From the NCBI RefSeq assembly GCF_021631985.1, contig NZ_CP070225.1, positions 3,410,001-3,474,000 on the forward strand: a stretch of 64,000 nucleotides of DNA. Reading direction: 5' to 3'. Positions within the stretch are counted from its first letter, which is position 1. The number at the start of each line of letters is the position of its first letter. This document shows, in pieces, positions 10,378 to 19,601 of this stretch. The stretch comes from Sandaracinus amylolyticus (GTDB lineage: Bacteria > Myxococcota_A > Polyangia > Polyangiales > Sandaracinaceae). The notes beneath the pieces were generated by a model. The model searched no databases and had not been told where the DNA came from. It worked only from the letters and a program-made list of their open reading frames with translations. A program made the position numbers and the translations under genes.

Positions 10378-12600
10378 TCAGGGCTGGTAGTCGACGAACG
10401 CGCGCGCGACCGGCGCACCGAGACGGAAGCCGATCGCGAGATCGCTCCGTCGCGCGTGGTACCAGCCATCCGCGCCCGCAGCGCCCGGGGCGCCGACACG
10501 CAGCTCGTACTGCTCCGGCGTGCCGGTGCGGCGATGGATCTCGAGCACCAGCGTCGGGCTCGCCATCCCGTCCGCCGGCGCGGGCTCGCCGTAGCGCGTC
10601 GTGCCCACCGCCCGCATCGACGCGAGGCGATCGAAGATGAGCGTGGTGCGCGCCTCGTCCGCAGGGCCCTGCCCTGCGGTCCATCCGTCGCCCTCGCGGC
10701 GCAGCTCCACGCGCTCACCGCCTCGGACCAGCACGAGCGACTCGAGCTCCGAGGTCTCGACCGCGAGCAGATCGCGGCTCGCGAGCGGGCCCTCGAGATC
10801 CGCGATCAGATCGCTGGCGACGACGAACACCGCGGGGTCCTCGCCGAGCTGGGCGAACGCGCCGCCCTCGGTCGCCGCGCCGATGCGCAGCACGAAGACG
10901 CGCGGCGGCGTCTCCTCTTCGTCCTCGTGCTCGCCGTGATCGTGGTCGTGCTCTTCTGCGGCGTCGTCCTCGTCGGGCAGCGGGCCCTCGAACGTCGCCG
11001 TGACCACGAAGCGCGGGCGCTCGAGGCCGTGCTCGGCGCTCGCGCGATCGGCGACGAAGCGCACCGCCGTCAGCGACGCGACCGCGCGCACCACGTCGCG
11101 CGTCACGACTCCGTCGGCCGCGACCTCGACCGGCGTGGTCACGCGCCACTCGGTGCCGCGCTTCTGCACGCGCTCTTCGACGCCCCCGCGCAGCACGACG
11201 ACGTCCTGCGCGTTCGTCTCGACGTCGCGCACGAGACGGCGATCGCGGAACCGGATCGCAGGCGCCGTGAGGAGCTCCGCCGCAACGAGCGGGAAGCGCG
11301 CGATCTGCGGATCGTCACCTCGGCGGACCCACACTCCGTCGGCGTCGGTCGCGCCCAGCGCGACGCGCTCGCTGCGCTCCTGATCGCTGCGATGCAGCGT
11401 GATCGTCGCGCGCGGCGTCGCGAGCCCGCGGGCCCGCAGTGCCTCGTCGGTCGCGGGCTCGTACGCGAGCGCTTCCTGCGCGCGCATCTGGTTGGTCCAG
11501 TCGGCGATCGCGTCGTCGTCGGCGGCGCGCTCGTCCTCGCCCTGGACGATCTGCCAGCCCATGTCCTCGCGGCGAAGCTGATAGCCGTCGAGCTCGGCGC
11601 GCTCCATCTCGTCATCGCGCATCGCGACGAGGCGGCTCTCGCGCAGACGATCGACGCCGAGATCGAGCGTCGAGATCGACTCCGCGGTGACGCACACGAT
11701 CGGGCCTTCGTCGCCGACCATCGCGACGACCTCGGCCTCGCGGCCCGGGCATGCACCACCGATGCGCAGGCGCAGCGGCGTACGATTCGCCTCGTTCTCC
11801 GCACGATCGCGGCGCACCACGAGCTCGCGCGAGGGCTGCGCGAGATCGGCCTCGTCGAGGAAGCGCGTCGCGCGCACCTCGCGCAGCATCGAGAAGATCT
11901 CCTCGAGCGACGACGTGCGCGCGAGCGCCTCGTAGGGCTCGCGCAGCATCCACCCGCCCTCGGTGCGCTCCACGCGCGCGCGCTCCTGCTGCGTGCTGAG
12001 CTCGACCGCGCTCACGTCCGCGCTGCGCAGCGAGTCGAAGAGCTCCTTGCGGCGGAAGTGCGCGACGTCGTGCTGCAGCGCCTCGACGAAGTCCTGACCG
12101 ACGACGAACGCCTCGTCGGGTCGATCCGACACGCCGACGTACACGCCCTCGCCGCGCGGATCTTCACCGCCGAGCGCGACCGTCACGTCCTCCCCCGCGA
12201 CGGTGAAGCGCACGGTCGCGCGCGGCTCCGCGAGCCCGAAGCGCGTGCGATCCTCGTCGGTGATCCCGCGAAGGGAGCGACGCGCCTCGAGCCACTCGAG
12301 CGACGAGAGCAGCTGGTCGACCGCGTCCTGATCGGCGTCGCTGTCGATCGGCGCGGTGAGCTTCCAGTGCCCGAGCTCGAACTCGTCGAGGTCCTCCTCG
12401 CGATCGCGATGCAGCACGATGCGCGTCTCGCCGCTCACCAGCTCCACGTCGCTCACGCGCGGCCGCACGAAGCGTTGCAGCACGCGCCCGCGCCGCGCCT
12501 CGAGCTCGCCGGTCGAGAGCATCCCGCTCTCGAAGATCCCGATGAAGAGCGCCATCGCGAGCGCGATGACGCCCAGCACGATCGTGGTTCGCTTGGACAT
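10378..12600 (-). CDS. DUF4340-domain membrane-anchored protein of a Gld-like ABC system
   Basis: A 740-residue protein. An N-terminal membrane anchor (TTIVLGVIALAMALFIGIFE) is followed by repeated DUF4340-type segments. These alternate beta strands of the form VSDVELVSGETRIVLHRDR with phrases such as WKLTAPIDSDADQDAVDQLL and TRFGLAEPRATVRFTVAG. About three such units can be discerned along the chain, with an acidic His/Glu-rich insert (EEHDHDHGEHEDEEE) about two thirds along. It is the last gene of a four-gene minus-strand operon after a GldG-like protein, a GldF-like permease and a GldA-like ATPase. DUF4340 proteins commonly accompany these transporters. The role is probably as an extracytoplasmic partner; the transported substrate is unknown. 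Confidence 0.85.
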   Translation of the reverse strand: MSKRTTIVLGVIALAMALFIGIFESGMLSTGELEARRGRVLQRFVRPRVSDVELVSGETRIVLHRDREEDLDEFELGHWKLTAPIDSDADQDAVDQLLSSLEWLEARRSLRGITDEDRTRFGLAEPRATVRFTVAGEDVTVALGGEDPRGEGVYVGVSDRPDEAFVVGQDFVEALQHDVAHFRRKELFDSLRSADVSAVELSTQQERARVERTEGGWMLREPYEALARTSSLEEIFSMLREVRATRFLDEADLAQPSRELVVRRDRAENEANRTPLRLRIGGACPGREAEVVAMVGDEGPIVCVTAESISTLDLGVDRLRESRLVAMRDDEMERAELDGYQLRREDMGWQIVQGEDERAADDDAIADWTNQMRAQEALAYEPATDEALRARGLATPRATITLHRSDQERSERVALGATDADGVWVRRGDDPQIARFPLVAAELLTAPAIRFRDRRLVRDVETNAQDVVVLRGGVEERVQKRGTEWRVTTPVEVAADGVVTRDVVRAVASLTAVRFVADRASAEHGLERPRFVVTATFEGPLPDEDDAAEEHDHDHGEHEDEEETPPRVFVLRIGAATEGGAFAQLGEDPAVFVVASDLIADLEGPLASRDLLAVETSELESLVLVRGGERVELRREGDGWTAGQGPADEARTTLIFDRLASMRAVGTTRYGEPAPADGMASPTLVLEIHRRTGTPEQYELRVGAPGAAGADGWYHARRSDLAIGFRLGAPVARAFVDYQP

Positions 12601-12609
12601 CGTTCGCTC

Positions 12610-14199
12610 TCAGGAACGCCGGTTCCACCACACGGCGAAGCCGAGGAAGAAGATCGCCGCGGGCAGCAGCACGACCACGCGGAAGCCGAGCCCGTCGACG
12701 TCCTCCTGGGTCATCCGCACGGGGCGCGCCTCGACGCTGCGCCCCGGCAGCTCGATCAGCGCCTCGCGCTCGGTGAGCCAGCCGACGATCGCGCTCGCGA
12801 GCTCGTAGTTCATGACCTCTTGGAGCCCGAGGTACTGCGAGTCGAGGAAGTCGGCGTCCCCCACGACCACGACGCGCCCGCCCTCGCGCTCTTCTGCCGC
12901 GTCCTCGGTCTCGCCCTCGGGCGCCTCGCCGAGACGCTCGACGCGCGTCGCGACCGCGATCGACACCGGGCCCGCGAGATCCGCGTCGTCGCGCGAGGGC
13001 TCGCCGCGCTGGATCATCTGCGCGAGCTCGGTCTCCGCGAACGACGATTCGCTCGTCGAGAGCAGCGTCGTCGCGCGATCGGGATCGACGGGACGCACCG
13101 AGCGCGCGATCTGGAAGAGCACACCCGCCGGCGGATCGCGGAACGGGCGGGTGATCGGATGATCGCCCCAGCTCGCCACGAGGTACGGCCCGATCGGCGA
13201 CGTCGCGCTCTGCGGCAGGAAGCGCGGATCGAGCTCGAGCACGAGCGATCGGTCGATGCGGATCCCGAAGTCTCGCAGCACCTCCTCGAGGCCCGTCGCG
13301 GTGATCTGCTCGTCGCGCAGCTCGGGATCGGCCGCGACGAAGAGGTTGCCTCCGCCCTGCACGTAGCTGCGGAGCAGCTCGGCCTCCGCGCTGGAGAACG
13401 CGGTGGTCGGACCGACGACGAAGACCGCGTCGCAGTCCTCGGGCACGCGCTCTGCGCCGCGCGTCTCGAACGTCTGGATGTCGAGGTTGTCGCGGCGCAT
13501 CTGGTCCTGCAGCGCGCCGAGATCGCGCTCCGCGCCGCGGCCGAGCGTCCACTCGCCGTGGCCCTGCGTGATGCAGACCTTCGTCGGGCGCCCTGCCGTG
13601 ACCTCGAGCAGACCGCCGGTCAGCGCCTGCTCGGAGCGCACGTCGACGCGCGCCTGGCCCTGCTCCATCGCGTCGAGGTCGACGCTCACGAGATCGTCGC
13701 GCCCGATCTTCCACTGGCGCTCGCCGCTCTCGAGCACGACCGCGACGTCGCTGCCCAACGTGCCGCCGCCGAGATCGACCTGTCCGAGCCGCAGCCGCTC
13801 CGCGAGCACGCGATACTCGCCGGGCTCGCGATCGGGATCGACGAAGTGCAGCGTGATGCGCTGCGACTCGGCGCGATAGCGCTGCAGCAGCTCGCGCAGA
13901 TCCTGGTAGTTCGGCTCCGCCGACGAGAGCACGAGCCACGCGTCGACGTCGTGATCGAGCTCGTGCAGCACGGCGCGCGTGCGATCCGAGAGCGTGAACA
14001 CGCCCTCGCTCGTCCAGTCCCACCGCTGGTAGTGGCGGAAGGACAGGTAGTTGCCCATCAGCACGATCGCGAAGACGAGCAGCGAGGCGACGACGACGTT
14101 GGTGCGTCCCTCGAAGCGTCGCTTCGACGCGACATCGTCGCGCGCGGTCTTCTCCGCGGTCTCCTTGGGCTCGGGCGTGCGCGTCTTGTCGGAAGTCAT
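12610..14199 (-). CDS. GldG-like ABC transporter auxiliary membrane protein
   Basis: A 529-residue protein. ATG 14199 overlaps the permease stop codon (ATGA, 14196-14199). An N-terminal cytoplasmic tail of about 33 residues precedes one membrane helix (VVVASLLVFAIVLMGNYLSF). A large extracytoplasmic part follows, starting RHYQRWDWTSEGVFTLSDRT, the hallmark opening of GldG/ABC-type uncharacterised transport proteins. An IFT52-like domain includes VFVVGPTTAFSSAEAELLRSY and GGGNLFVAADPEL. A C-terminal helix (VVVLLPAAIFFLGFAVWW) ends in NRRS. In Bacteroidetes GldF/GldG/GldA support gliding; homologues elsewhere have no firmly known substrate. Sits between the permease and the DUF4340 gene. Confidence 0.88.
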   Translation of the reverse strand: MTSDKTRTPEPKETAEKTARDDVASKRRFEGRTNVVVASLLVFAIVLMGNYLSFRHYQRWDWTSEGVFTLSDRTRAVLHELDHDVDAWLVLSSAEPNYQDLRELLQRYRAESQRITLHFVDPDREPGEYRVLAERLRLGQVDLGGGTLGSDVAVVLESGERQWKIGRDDLVSVDLDAMEQGQARVDVRSEQALTGGLLEVTAGRPTKVCITQGHGEWTLGRGAERDLGALQDQMRRDNLDIQTFETRGAERVPEDCDAVFVVGPTTAFSSAEAELLRSYVQGGGNLFVAADPELRDEQITATGLEEVLRDFGIRIDRSLVLELDPRFLPQSATSPIGPYLVASWGDHPITRPFRDPPAGVLFQIARSVRPVDPDRATTLLSTSESSFAETELAQMIQRGEPSRDDADLAGPVSIAVATRVERLGEAPEGETEDAAEEREGGRVVVVGDADFLDSQYLGLQEVMNYELASAIVGWLTEREALIELPGRSVEARPVRMTQEDVDGLGFRVVVLLPAAIFFLGFAVWWNRRS

Positions 14200-14951
14200 C
14201 CTTCGTACCTCCGCGCCTCGAGCACGCGCACCGCGACGAAGAGCGCGAGCGCGGTGATCGACAGATCCCAGACGAGATAGCGGGTGTCGACGACGCCGGT
14301 CGCGTAGGTGCTCAAGTGGCCCCACACGCTGACGTACTCGAAGATCTCGCGCGCTCCGTCGTCGGGGAAGACGAACTGGCCGAGGCCGATCATGAAGTGG
14401 CCCGCGACCGCGAGGAACGTGAGCATCGCGGCGACGATCTGGTTGCGCGCGATCGCGCTCATCAGGACGCCGAGCGCCATCCACGAGAGGCCGAGCGTGA
14501 AGAGCCCGAAGTAGGTCGCGCCGAGCGCACCGAGATCGACGTCACCGAAGCGGCTCGTGAGCCATCCGTACATGAGCGTCGGCACGAAGAGCGCGCACCA
14601 GAACGTCATCGCGGCGAGGAACTTCCCGAGCACGATCGCGATCTCCGAGACCGGCGCGGTGAGCAGCGGCTCGATCGTGCCGGTGCGGCTCTCCTCGGCG
14701 ATGAGGCGCATCGTCAGCAGCGGCACGATGACGAGCACGCAGAGATAGAAGAGCGTGGTGCCACCGAAGAACTGCGCGAGCGGGCTCTCGCTGGTCGCGC
14801 CCGCGGTGAAGGGCTGCGACGCGGCGAACGCTGCGAGCAGATAGAACTGGAAGCCCATCAGCACCGCCCACGCGGTCAGCACCACGTAGGCGAGCGGCGA
14901 GACGAAGAACGAGACGATCTCGCGCTTCGCGATCGTCCACATCGCCCTCAC
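14196..14951 (-). CDS. ABC-2 type permease, GldF-like
   Basis: A 251-residue integral membrane protein with about six helices. GTG 14951 overlaps the ATPase stop (GTGA, 14948-14951); an internal ATG at 14942 is the alternative start. The N-terminus MWTIAKREIVSFFVSPLAYVV and the segment RLIAEESRTGTIEPLLTAPV are characteristic of ABC-2 permeases of the GldF/NosY type. Together with the ATPase it would form the core transporter, with the GldG-like and DUF4340 proteins as extracytoplasmic partners. Translationally coupled on both sides. Confidence 0.9.
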   Translation of the reverse strand: MRAMWTIAKREIVSFFVSPLAYVVLTAWAVLMGFQFYLLAAFAASQPFTAGATSESPLAQFFGGTTLFYLCVLVIVPLLTMRLIAEESRTGTIEPLLTAPVSEIAIVLGKFLAAMTFWCALFVPTLMYGWLTSRFGDVDLGALGATYFGLFTLGLSWMALGVLMSAIARNQIVAAMLTFLAVAGHFMIGLGQFVFPDDGAREIFEYVSVWGHLSTYATGVVDTRYLVWDLSITALALFVAVRVLEARRYEG

Positions 14952-15940
14952 GACGCCGCCTCCTGCTCTTCGGGCTTCTCTGTGCTCGTGCCCGGCTCCA
15001 CCGCTTCCTCGGTCGTCAGTCGCCCGAACACTTCTTCGAGCGAGCCCACCGTCTCCGGTCGCAGCTCGCGCAGCACGAGGCCCGCCTTCGCGACCGCCGC
15101 GAACACGCGCTCCGCGCCCTCACCGAGCTCGTCGACCGCGACGCGCGCCCGCACTCGACCGTCGCCGAGCGTCTCGACGCCCTCGATCGCCCGCACGCCC
15201 TCGACGCCCTCGAGCGCCGTGCGGAATCCGTCGCCCGTCGCGCGCGCCTCGATCACCAGCACGTTCCCGCCGGCGATCGCCTGGCGCAGCTGATCGGGAG
15301 CGCCCTCGCGCACCACGCGGCCGCGATGGATGATCACCACGCGATCACACGTCGCCTCGACCTCGGGCAGGATGTGCGTCGAGACGAGCACCGTCTTCTT
15401 GCCCGCGAGCCCGCGCACCAGATCGCGCACCTGCCGGATCTGGTTGGGATCGAGGCCCGCCGTCGGCTCGTCGAGCACCAGGATCGGCGGGTCCGCCACC
15501 AGCGCGTCCGCGAGGCCCACGCGCTGCCGCGTGCCCTTGCTGAGCTGCCCGATGATGCGGTCGCCCGCTTCCTTCACGCTCGCCTGATCGAGCGAGATCT
15601 CGACGCGCTCCTTGATGGCGCGCGCCGCCACGCCCTTGAGCTCGGCGCGGTACCGGAGGTACTCGCGCACCCGCATCTCCGGGTAGATCGGGCACGCCTC
15701 GGGCATGTAGCCGATGCGCTTCTTCGCCTCGATCGGCTTCGCGAGCGCATCGATGCCGTCGATGCGGATCGCCCCGCCGCTCGGGGCGAGGAAGCCGGTC
15801 AGCATGCGCAGCGTGGTGCTCTTGCCCGCGCCGTTGGGGCCGAGGAATCCGACGATCTCGCCCTTCTCGACGCGGAAGGAGACGTCCTGCACCGCGGTGC
15901 GCGGTCCGTATCGCTTCGTGAGGTGCTCGACCTCGATCAC
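14948..15940 (-). CDS. ABC transporter ATP-binding protein, GldA-like
   Basis: A 330-residue ATPase. Walker A GPNGAGKST, signature LSKGTRQRVGLADAL, Walker B ILVLDEPT and the H-loop STHILPE are all present, so it should be catalytically competent. The C-terminal extension of about 100 residues is common in ABC-2 ATPases. GTG 15940 is chosen because GAGAGG lies at SD distance (four nt before) and the family sequence MIEVEHLTKRYG begins there. The frame is open further upstream without homologous sequence. It is the first gene of the four-gene transporter operon. Confidence 0.93.
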   Translation of the reverse strand: MIEVEHLTKRYGPRTAVQDVSFRVEKGEIVGFLGPNGAGKSTTLRMLTGFLAPSGGAIRIDGIDALAKPIEAKKRIGYMPEACPIYPEMRVREYLRYRAELKGVAARAIKERVEISLDQASVKEAGDRIIGQLSKGTRQRVGLADALVADPPILVLDEPTAGLDPNQIRQVRDLVRGLAGKKTVLVSTHILPEVEATCDRVVIIHRGRVVREGAPDQLRQAIAGGNVLVIEARATGDGFRTALEGVEGVRAIEGVETLGDGRVRARVAVDELGEGAERVFAAVAKAGLVLRELRPETVGSLEEVFGRLTTEEAVEPGTSTEKPEEQEAAS

Positions 15941-16227
15941 GGTGCCTCTCGGGTTCGCAGGGATCGGACCTGCTCGCAGCGAGCGAGCGGTGTTGTGCGG
16001 CGACCCCGTACAACGCGCGCGCGGAGCAAGCAAGGGCGAGGCGCTGCCGTTTTCTGGACCGGCGATGCGCGACGACGCGAGGCTGGCGCTCGCATGTCGA
16101 TCGTCGCAGCTGCGATCCTGGTGATGCTCCTCGGGCAGGACCTGCTCGCGTGGGCGAACCGACGACGCTGATCGCCTGAATGAGGCGAGATGGCGCCGCA
16201 ACGGTGGGACGAACCCGCCGCGGTGCC

Positions 16228-17022
16228 ATGCTATCGTCGCTTCACGCGTCTCCGATCGACGCCCTTCCCCTCCCGGTCGCGGACACCCGCGACGCGAACG
16301 GTGCCGTCGCTCCCGCGAAGGTGCCGAAGCAGGCAGCACCAGGAATGGATCCGGAACGCGCGCTGATCGAGCGAGCGCAGGCGGGAGACGCGGCGGCCTT
16401 CCGCGAGATCTTCCGCAACCACCGCAGCGACGTGTCGCGCGTGGTGTTCCGCATGATCGGACCGGGCCCGGAGATCGAGGACGTGGTGCAGGAGGTCTTC
16501 CTGCACGTGTACCGATCGCTGCGCTCGTTCCGCGGCGAGTCGCGGTTCTCGACGTGGCTCTACCGGCTCGCGGTGAACGTCTCGCGCATGCACCTGCGCA
16601 AGGGTCGCTCGAGGCCGCGCTTCACCGACGTCGAGGTTCCGGAGGGACCCGCGGACGGCGCGCCGCACGAGACGCCGGACGTGATCGTCGAGCGCCAGGA
16701 GCGTGTGCGAACGCTCTATCGCCTGCTCGATCAGCTGAGCGACAAGAAGCGCGAAGTGCTGGTGATGCACGACTTCGACGGAGTGCCCGCGAAGGAGATC
16801 GCGGAGATCGTCGGAGTCCCCGTGCTCACCGTGCGCACTCGGCTCTTCTACGCGCGCAAGGAGCTCTACGCCGCGATGACGGCGGAGCCGAGCCTCGCGC
16901 AGGTGATGGAGGTCCTCGTCGCACAGCTACCGGGCAAGCCGCGCTCGAAAGCCGACGACGGGCTCCGCGGTCCGCCCGAGGCGATGGCCGAGGACGAGAG
17001 CAGCCGGGAGAGCCGACCGTGA
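16228..17022 (+). CDS. ECF-type RNA polymerase sigma factor (RpoE-like)
   Basis: A sigma factor with region 2 (AAFREIFRNHRSDVSRVVFRM, EIEDVVQEVFLHVYRSL, FSTWLYRLAVNVSRM) and region 4 (QLSDKKREVLVMHDFDGVPA, EIAEIVGVPVLTVRTRLFYA). The start is uncertain: ATG 16228 gives 264 residues with a poorly conserved N-terminus, while ATG 16345 starts next to the conserved DPERALIERAQAG. A TATCGT box at 16232-16237, if it is the promoter, would favour the downstream start. The 3' end overlaps the next gene (GTGA), which encodes a zinc-finger anti-sigma protein, so this is almost certainly a sigma/anti-sigma pair. The roughly 290 bp before it (15941-16227) hold only a doubtful 25-codon ORF at 16094-16171. 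Confidence 0.85.
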   Translation: MLSSLHASPIDALPLPVADTRDANGAVAPAKVPKQAAPGMDPERALIERAQAGDAAAFREIFRNHRSDVSRVVFRMIGPGPEIEDVVQEVFLHVYRSLRSFRGESRFSTWLYRLAVNVSRMHLRKGRSRPRFTDVEVPEGPADGAPHETPDVIVERQERVRTLYRLLDQLSDKKREVLVMHDFDGVPAKEIAEIVGVPVLTVRTRLFYARKELYAAMTAEPSLAQVMEVLVAQLPGKPRSKADDGLRGPPEAMAEDESSRESRP

Positions 17023-18512
17023 CGGGCGAGAGGGAGCACTCGCCGAAGATCGGGGCGCTGCTCGCGCTGCAGGAGCGACGTCTCTCGGCCGCGGGGCGCG
17101 CGCGCATCGAGCGGCACCTCGCGGGCTGCGACGTGTGCCGTCAGGCGCTCGCAGCGATGGCGCTCTACGACCGCATCGCCGACGAGGCGCGCGACGAGGC
17201 GCCGCCCGAGCTCGACTGGTCGCGGATGGAGCTCGCGCTCGAGCGCGAGGCGAAGAAGGTCGCGGAGACGCTGCGCGCGAAGAAGCGCGACCAGGCGACG
17301 AAATCGCGCCGGCCCTGGATCTCGTTGGGTGTCGCGGCGCTCGCGGCAGCGGGTGTGCTCGCGTACGTCGCGACGCGGCCCGCGCCCCAGATCGCGCGGC
17401 CGACGCCGCCGCCCGCGCCGGTGATCGAAGCGCCCGCGCCGGAGCCCGAGCCGCCCGAGGTGGTCGCCGAGGCCGCGCCGCTCGCGGCGACCGTCACGCT
17501 GGTCGCGGGGCGCGGGGCGCAGGTGATCGCGCCCGATGGAACGGCGCGCGCGGCAGCGGTGGACGACCTGCTCGCCGACGCGACGACGCTGCGCACCGAC
17601 GACGCGAGCGAGGTCCACGTGCGGCTCGCCGAGGACACCGGCGTGATCGCGTACCCCGCGAGCGAAGCGCTGCTCACGAAGCTGCGCGAGCGCGACGTCG
17701 AGATCGATCTGCGCGCGGGCACGCTCGCGGCATCGACCGGCGGGCCGCTCTTCCAGGGCGAGTCGCGCTTCGTGGTGATCGCGTCGGAGCATCGCTTCGC
17801 GCTGCGCGTGACGCGCGCCGAGGTCGTGCTCGACGAGGGCGGTGTGGTGCGGCTCGCGGTCGCCGAGGGCGAGGTCGAGGTGCAGCGCCCCGACGGGCGC
17901 GTCGAGATCGTGCGCGCGCCCGCGCGCTGGAGCAGCGCCGAGGCGGGCGAGGTGCCCCGCGTGCGCGAGCCGCATGGCATCGCCGACGCGGACGCGGGCA
18001 CCGGCGTGCTGCGCGTGCGGCACCCCGGGCTCGTGCGCTGGCAGATCGGCGACGTGGAGGCCGAGGGCGCGGGTGAGCTCGCGATGCGCGTGCGCCCCGG
18101 CGAGCTGAACATCGGCGGCTTCGATCAGACCGGGCGCGCGTTCCGCACCGTGATCGTCGTCGGCGAGGACGGCGTCGCGCTCGATGCGGCGGATCTGCAG
18201 CCGCAGGCGCCGCGGGTGCGCGAGGGCACGCTGCCCGAGGCGGACATCCGCGAGGTCGTGCAGGGCGGCCTGCCGCGGCTGCGCCAGTGCTACGAGCTCG
18301 GGATGCGCGAGCGGCCGGACCTCGAAGGACGGCTGACGGTGCGCATCACGGTGGGCCTCGACGGCTCGGTGTCGCGCGCCGAGGTGGTCGGCGGGGACGT
18401 GCCCGAGGGCCTCCAGCAGTGCGTGCGGAACTACGCGGAACGATGGACGTTCCCGCCGCCGTCGGGCGGGTTCGTGCGCTTCGACGTGCCGCTCGCGTTC
18501 GGCGGGCGGTGA
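17019..18512 (+). CDS. Membrane anti-sigma factor fused to FecR-like and AgmX/TonB-like C-terminal domains
   Basis: A 497-residue protein, GTG 17019 overlapping the sigma factor stop. Residues about 1-50 hold a ZAS-type zinc finger (H-x3-C-x2-C in RHLAGCDVCRQAL), the usual sigma-binding module. A membrane helix follows near residues 105-125 (PWISLGVAALAAAGVLAYVA), then a Pro-rich periplasmic spacer. A FecR-like beta domain comes next (LLADATTLRTDDASEVHVRL, FVVIASEHRFALRVTRAEVV). The C-terminus is an AgmX/PglI-type domain (IREVVQGGLPRLRQCYELGM, LTVRITVGLDGSVSRAEVVG, NYAERWTFPP). This domain is related to TonB C-termini and in myxobacteria occurs on gliding and envelope proteins. The fusion could let envelope events control the sigma factor. 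Confidence 0.85.
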   Translation: MTGEREHSPKIGALLALQERRLSAAGRARIERHLAGCDVCRQALAAMALYDRIADEARDEAPPELDWSRMELALEREAKKVAETLRAKKRDQATKSRRPWISLGVAALAAAGVLAYVATRPAPQIARPTPPPAPVIEAPAPEPEPPEVVAEAAPLAATVTLVAGRGAQVIAPDGTARAAAVDDLLADATTLRTDDASEVHVRLAEDTGVIAYPASEALLTKLRERDVEIDLRAGTLAASTGGPLFQGESRFVVIASEHRFALRVTRAEVVLDEGGVVRLAVAEGEVEVQRPDGRVEIVRAPARWSSAEAGEVPRVREPHGIADADAGTGVLRVRHPGLVRWQIGDVEAEGAGELAMRVRPGELNIGGFDQTGRAFRTVIVVGEDGVALDAADLQPQAPRVREGTLPEADIREVVQGGLPRLRQCYELGMRERPDLEGRLTVRITVGLDGSVSRAEVVGGDVPEGLQQCVRNYAERWTFPPPSGGFVRFDVPLAFGGR

Positions 18513-18553
18513 GCCGCACGTCCGATATTTGGATCTGACCGCCCACACGCGCC

Positions 18554-18559
18554 TACACT
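18554..18559 (+). promoter_or_regulatory. TA-rich -10-like box before deacetylase gene
   Basis: TACACT lies 6 nt before ATG 18566. TTGGAT at 18529-18534 is a possible weak -35 with 19-bp spacing. No Shine-Dalgarno is seen. Confidence 0.4.
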
Positions 18560-18565
18560 GGCGCC

Positions 18566-19600
18566 ATGTTGGGTCGAGGACTGCCGATCATCGGGCGCGT
18601 TCTGCTCTGCGCGAGCGCTCTCGCGGGGGGCGCGATGCTCGCGCACTTCACACGTCCCGTCGCGCAGTCGGCGGCGCACGCGATGGTCCGCGAGGACGTC
18701 GCCCCACCCGCGCCGGTCGACGAGCCGATCGACGTCGCGGAGATCGCGCCCGAGCCCGACGACGAGCTCGTCGAGCCGCTCGACGGGATGGGCGCGGATC
18801 TCCGCGAGGGCATGGTGATCACCGGCGGGACCCCGCATCGGCTGATCCTCTTCACGTTCGACGACGGGCCCGACCATCGCTACACGCCGGGGCTGCTCGA
18901 CACGCTCGACGCGCTCGGGATCCGCGCGGTGTTCTTCCTGACCGCGCGGCGCTTCGAGGGCACCACGCCGCGCGAGCGCCTCCTCGCCGACATCGCGCGC
19001 GACATCGTCGCGCGCGGGCACATCGTGGGCAGTCACACGATGGATCACGTGCAGCTCCCGCTGCTCTCGCACGAAGATCTCGTGGAGCAGGTCCTCGGCA
19101 CCGAGCGCGTGTTCGAGAACGTGCTCGGCGCGCGACCGTGGCTGATCCGTCCGCCCGGTGGATCGCGCTCGCCGCGCATCGACGCGTGGCTCGCGGAGCG
19201 CGGCTACACCCAGGTGCTGTGGAACGTCGGCACCGGTGACTTCCAGGTGCGCTCCAGCGACGACGTGCTCCGCACCTTCACGCGCGTGCTCGAGCGCCGC
19301 GAGCGCGAGAACGGCGAGCGCGGCGGGATCGTGCTGCTCCACGACATCCACGAGTGGAGCGTCGAGGCGCTGCCGCGCATCGTGCACGAGCTCGAGCACC
19401 GCAACTGCGCGCTGCTCGAGGCGGGCGAGGAGCTCTACGACGTGGTCGACGATCCGCGCCCGTTCTTCACGATGCGCGGCGAGGCGAACGCATCCGAGGA
19501 AGCCCCGCCCGCGATGCCCGAGCCTGCCTGGCTCGAGGCGCGACAGGCGCGGCTGCGCGAGGCCGCCGAGGCCCGCTGCGCGCGTCTCGCGATGCGCTGA
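18566..19600 (+). CDS. Polysaccharide deacetylase (NodB homology domain)
   Basis: A 344-residue exported or membrane-anchored enzyme of carbohydrate esterase family 4. An N-terminal hydrophobic helix (LPIIGRVLLCASALAGGAML) precedes an acidic Pro-rich linker. The NodB motifs are in order: TFDDGPD (catalytic and metal Asp), SHTMDH (H-x3-H metal ligands), RPPGGSR, and LLHDIHEW (catalytic His). Likely substrates are N-acetylated polymers such as peptidoglycan or exopolysaccharide. A C-terminal tail of about 90 residues rich in Glu/Ala/Arg follows the domain. It sits alone downstream of the sigma/anti-sigma pair, 53 bp after its end, and could share its regulation, though it has its own -10-like box. 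Confidence 0.92.
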   Translation: MLGRGLPIIGRVLLCASALAGGAMLAHFTRPVAQSAAHAMVREDVAPPAPVDEPIDVAEIAPEPDDELVEPLDGMGADLREGMVITGGTPHRLILFTFDDGPDHRYTPGLLDTLDALGIRAVFFLTARRFEGTTPRERLLADIARDIVARGHIVGSHTMDHVQLPLLSHEDLVEQVLGTERVFENVLGARPWLIRPPGGSRSPRIDAWLAERGYTQVLWNVGTGDFQVRSSDDVLRTFTRVLERRERENGERGGIVLLHDIHEWSVEALPRIVHELEHRNCALLEAGEELYDVVDDPRPFFTMRGEANASEEAPPAMPEPAWLEARQARLREAAEARCARLAMR

Positions 19601-19601
19601 G

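Noticed and set aside
9907-14280. Very long plus-strand open frame of over 1,400 codons
   Set aside because: It runs through the 42-bp repeats and then antisense to the DUF4340, GldG-like and permease genes. The translation is Arg/His/Ala/Glu-rich shadow sequence without family motifs.
16094-16171. 25-codon ORF encoding a hydrophobic peptide upstream of the ECF sigma gene
   Set aside because: One possible membrane helix, but no Shine-Dalgarno, no TA box and no conservation evidence. It is more likely chance.
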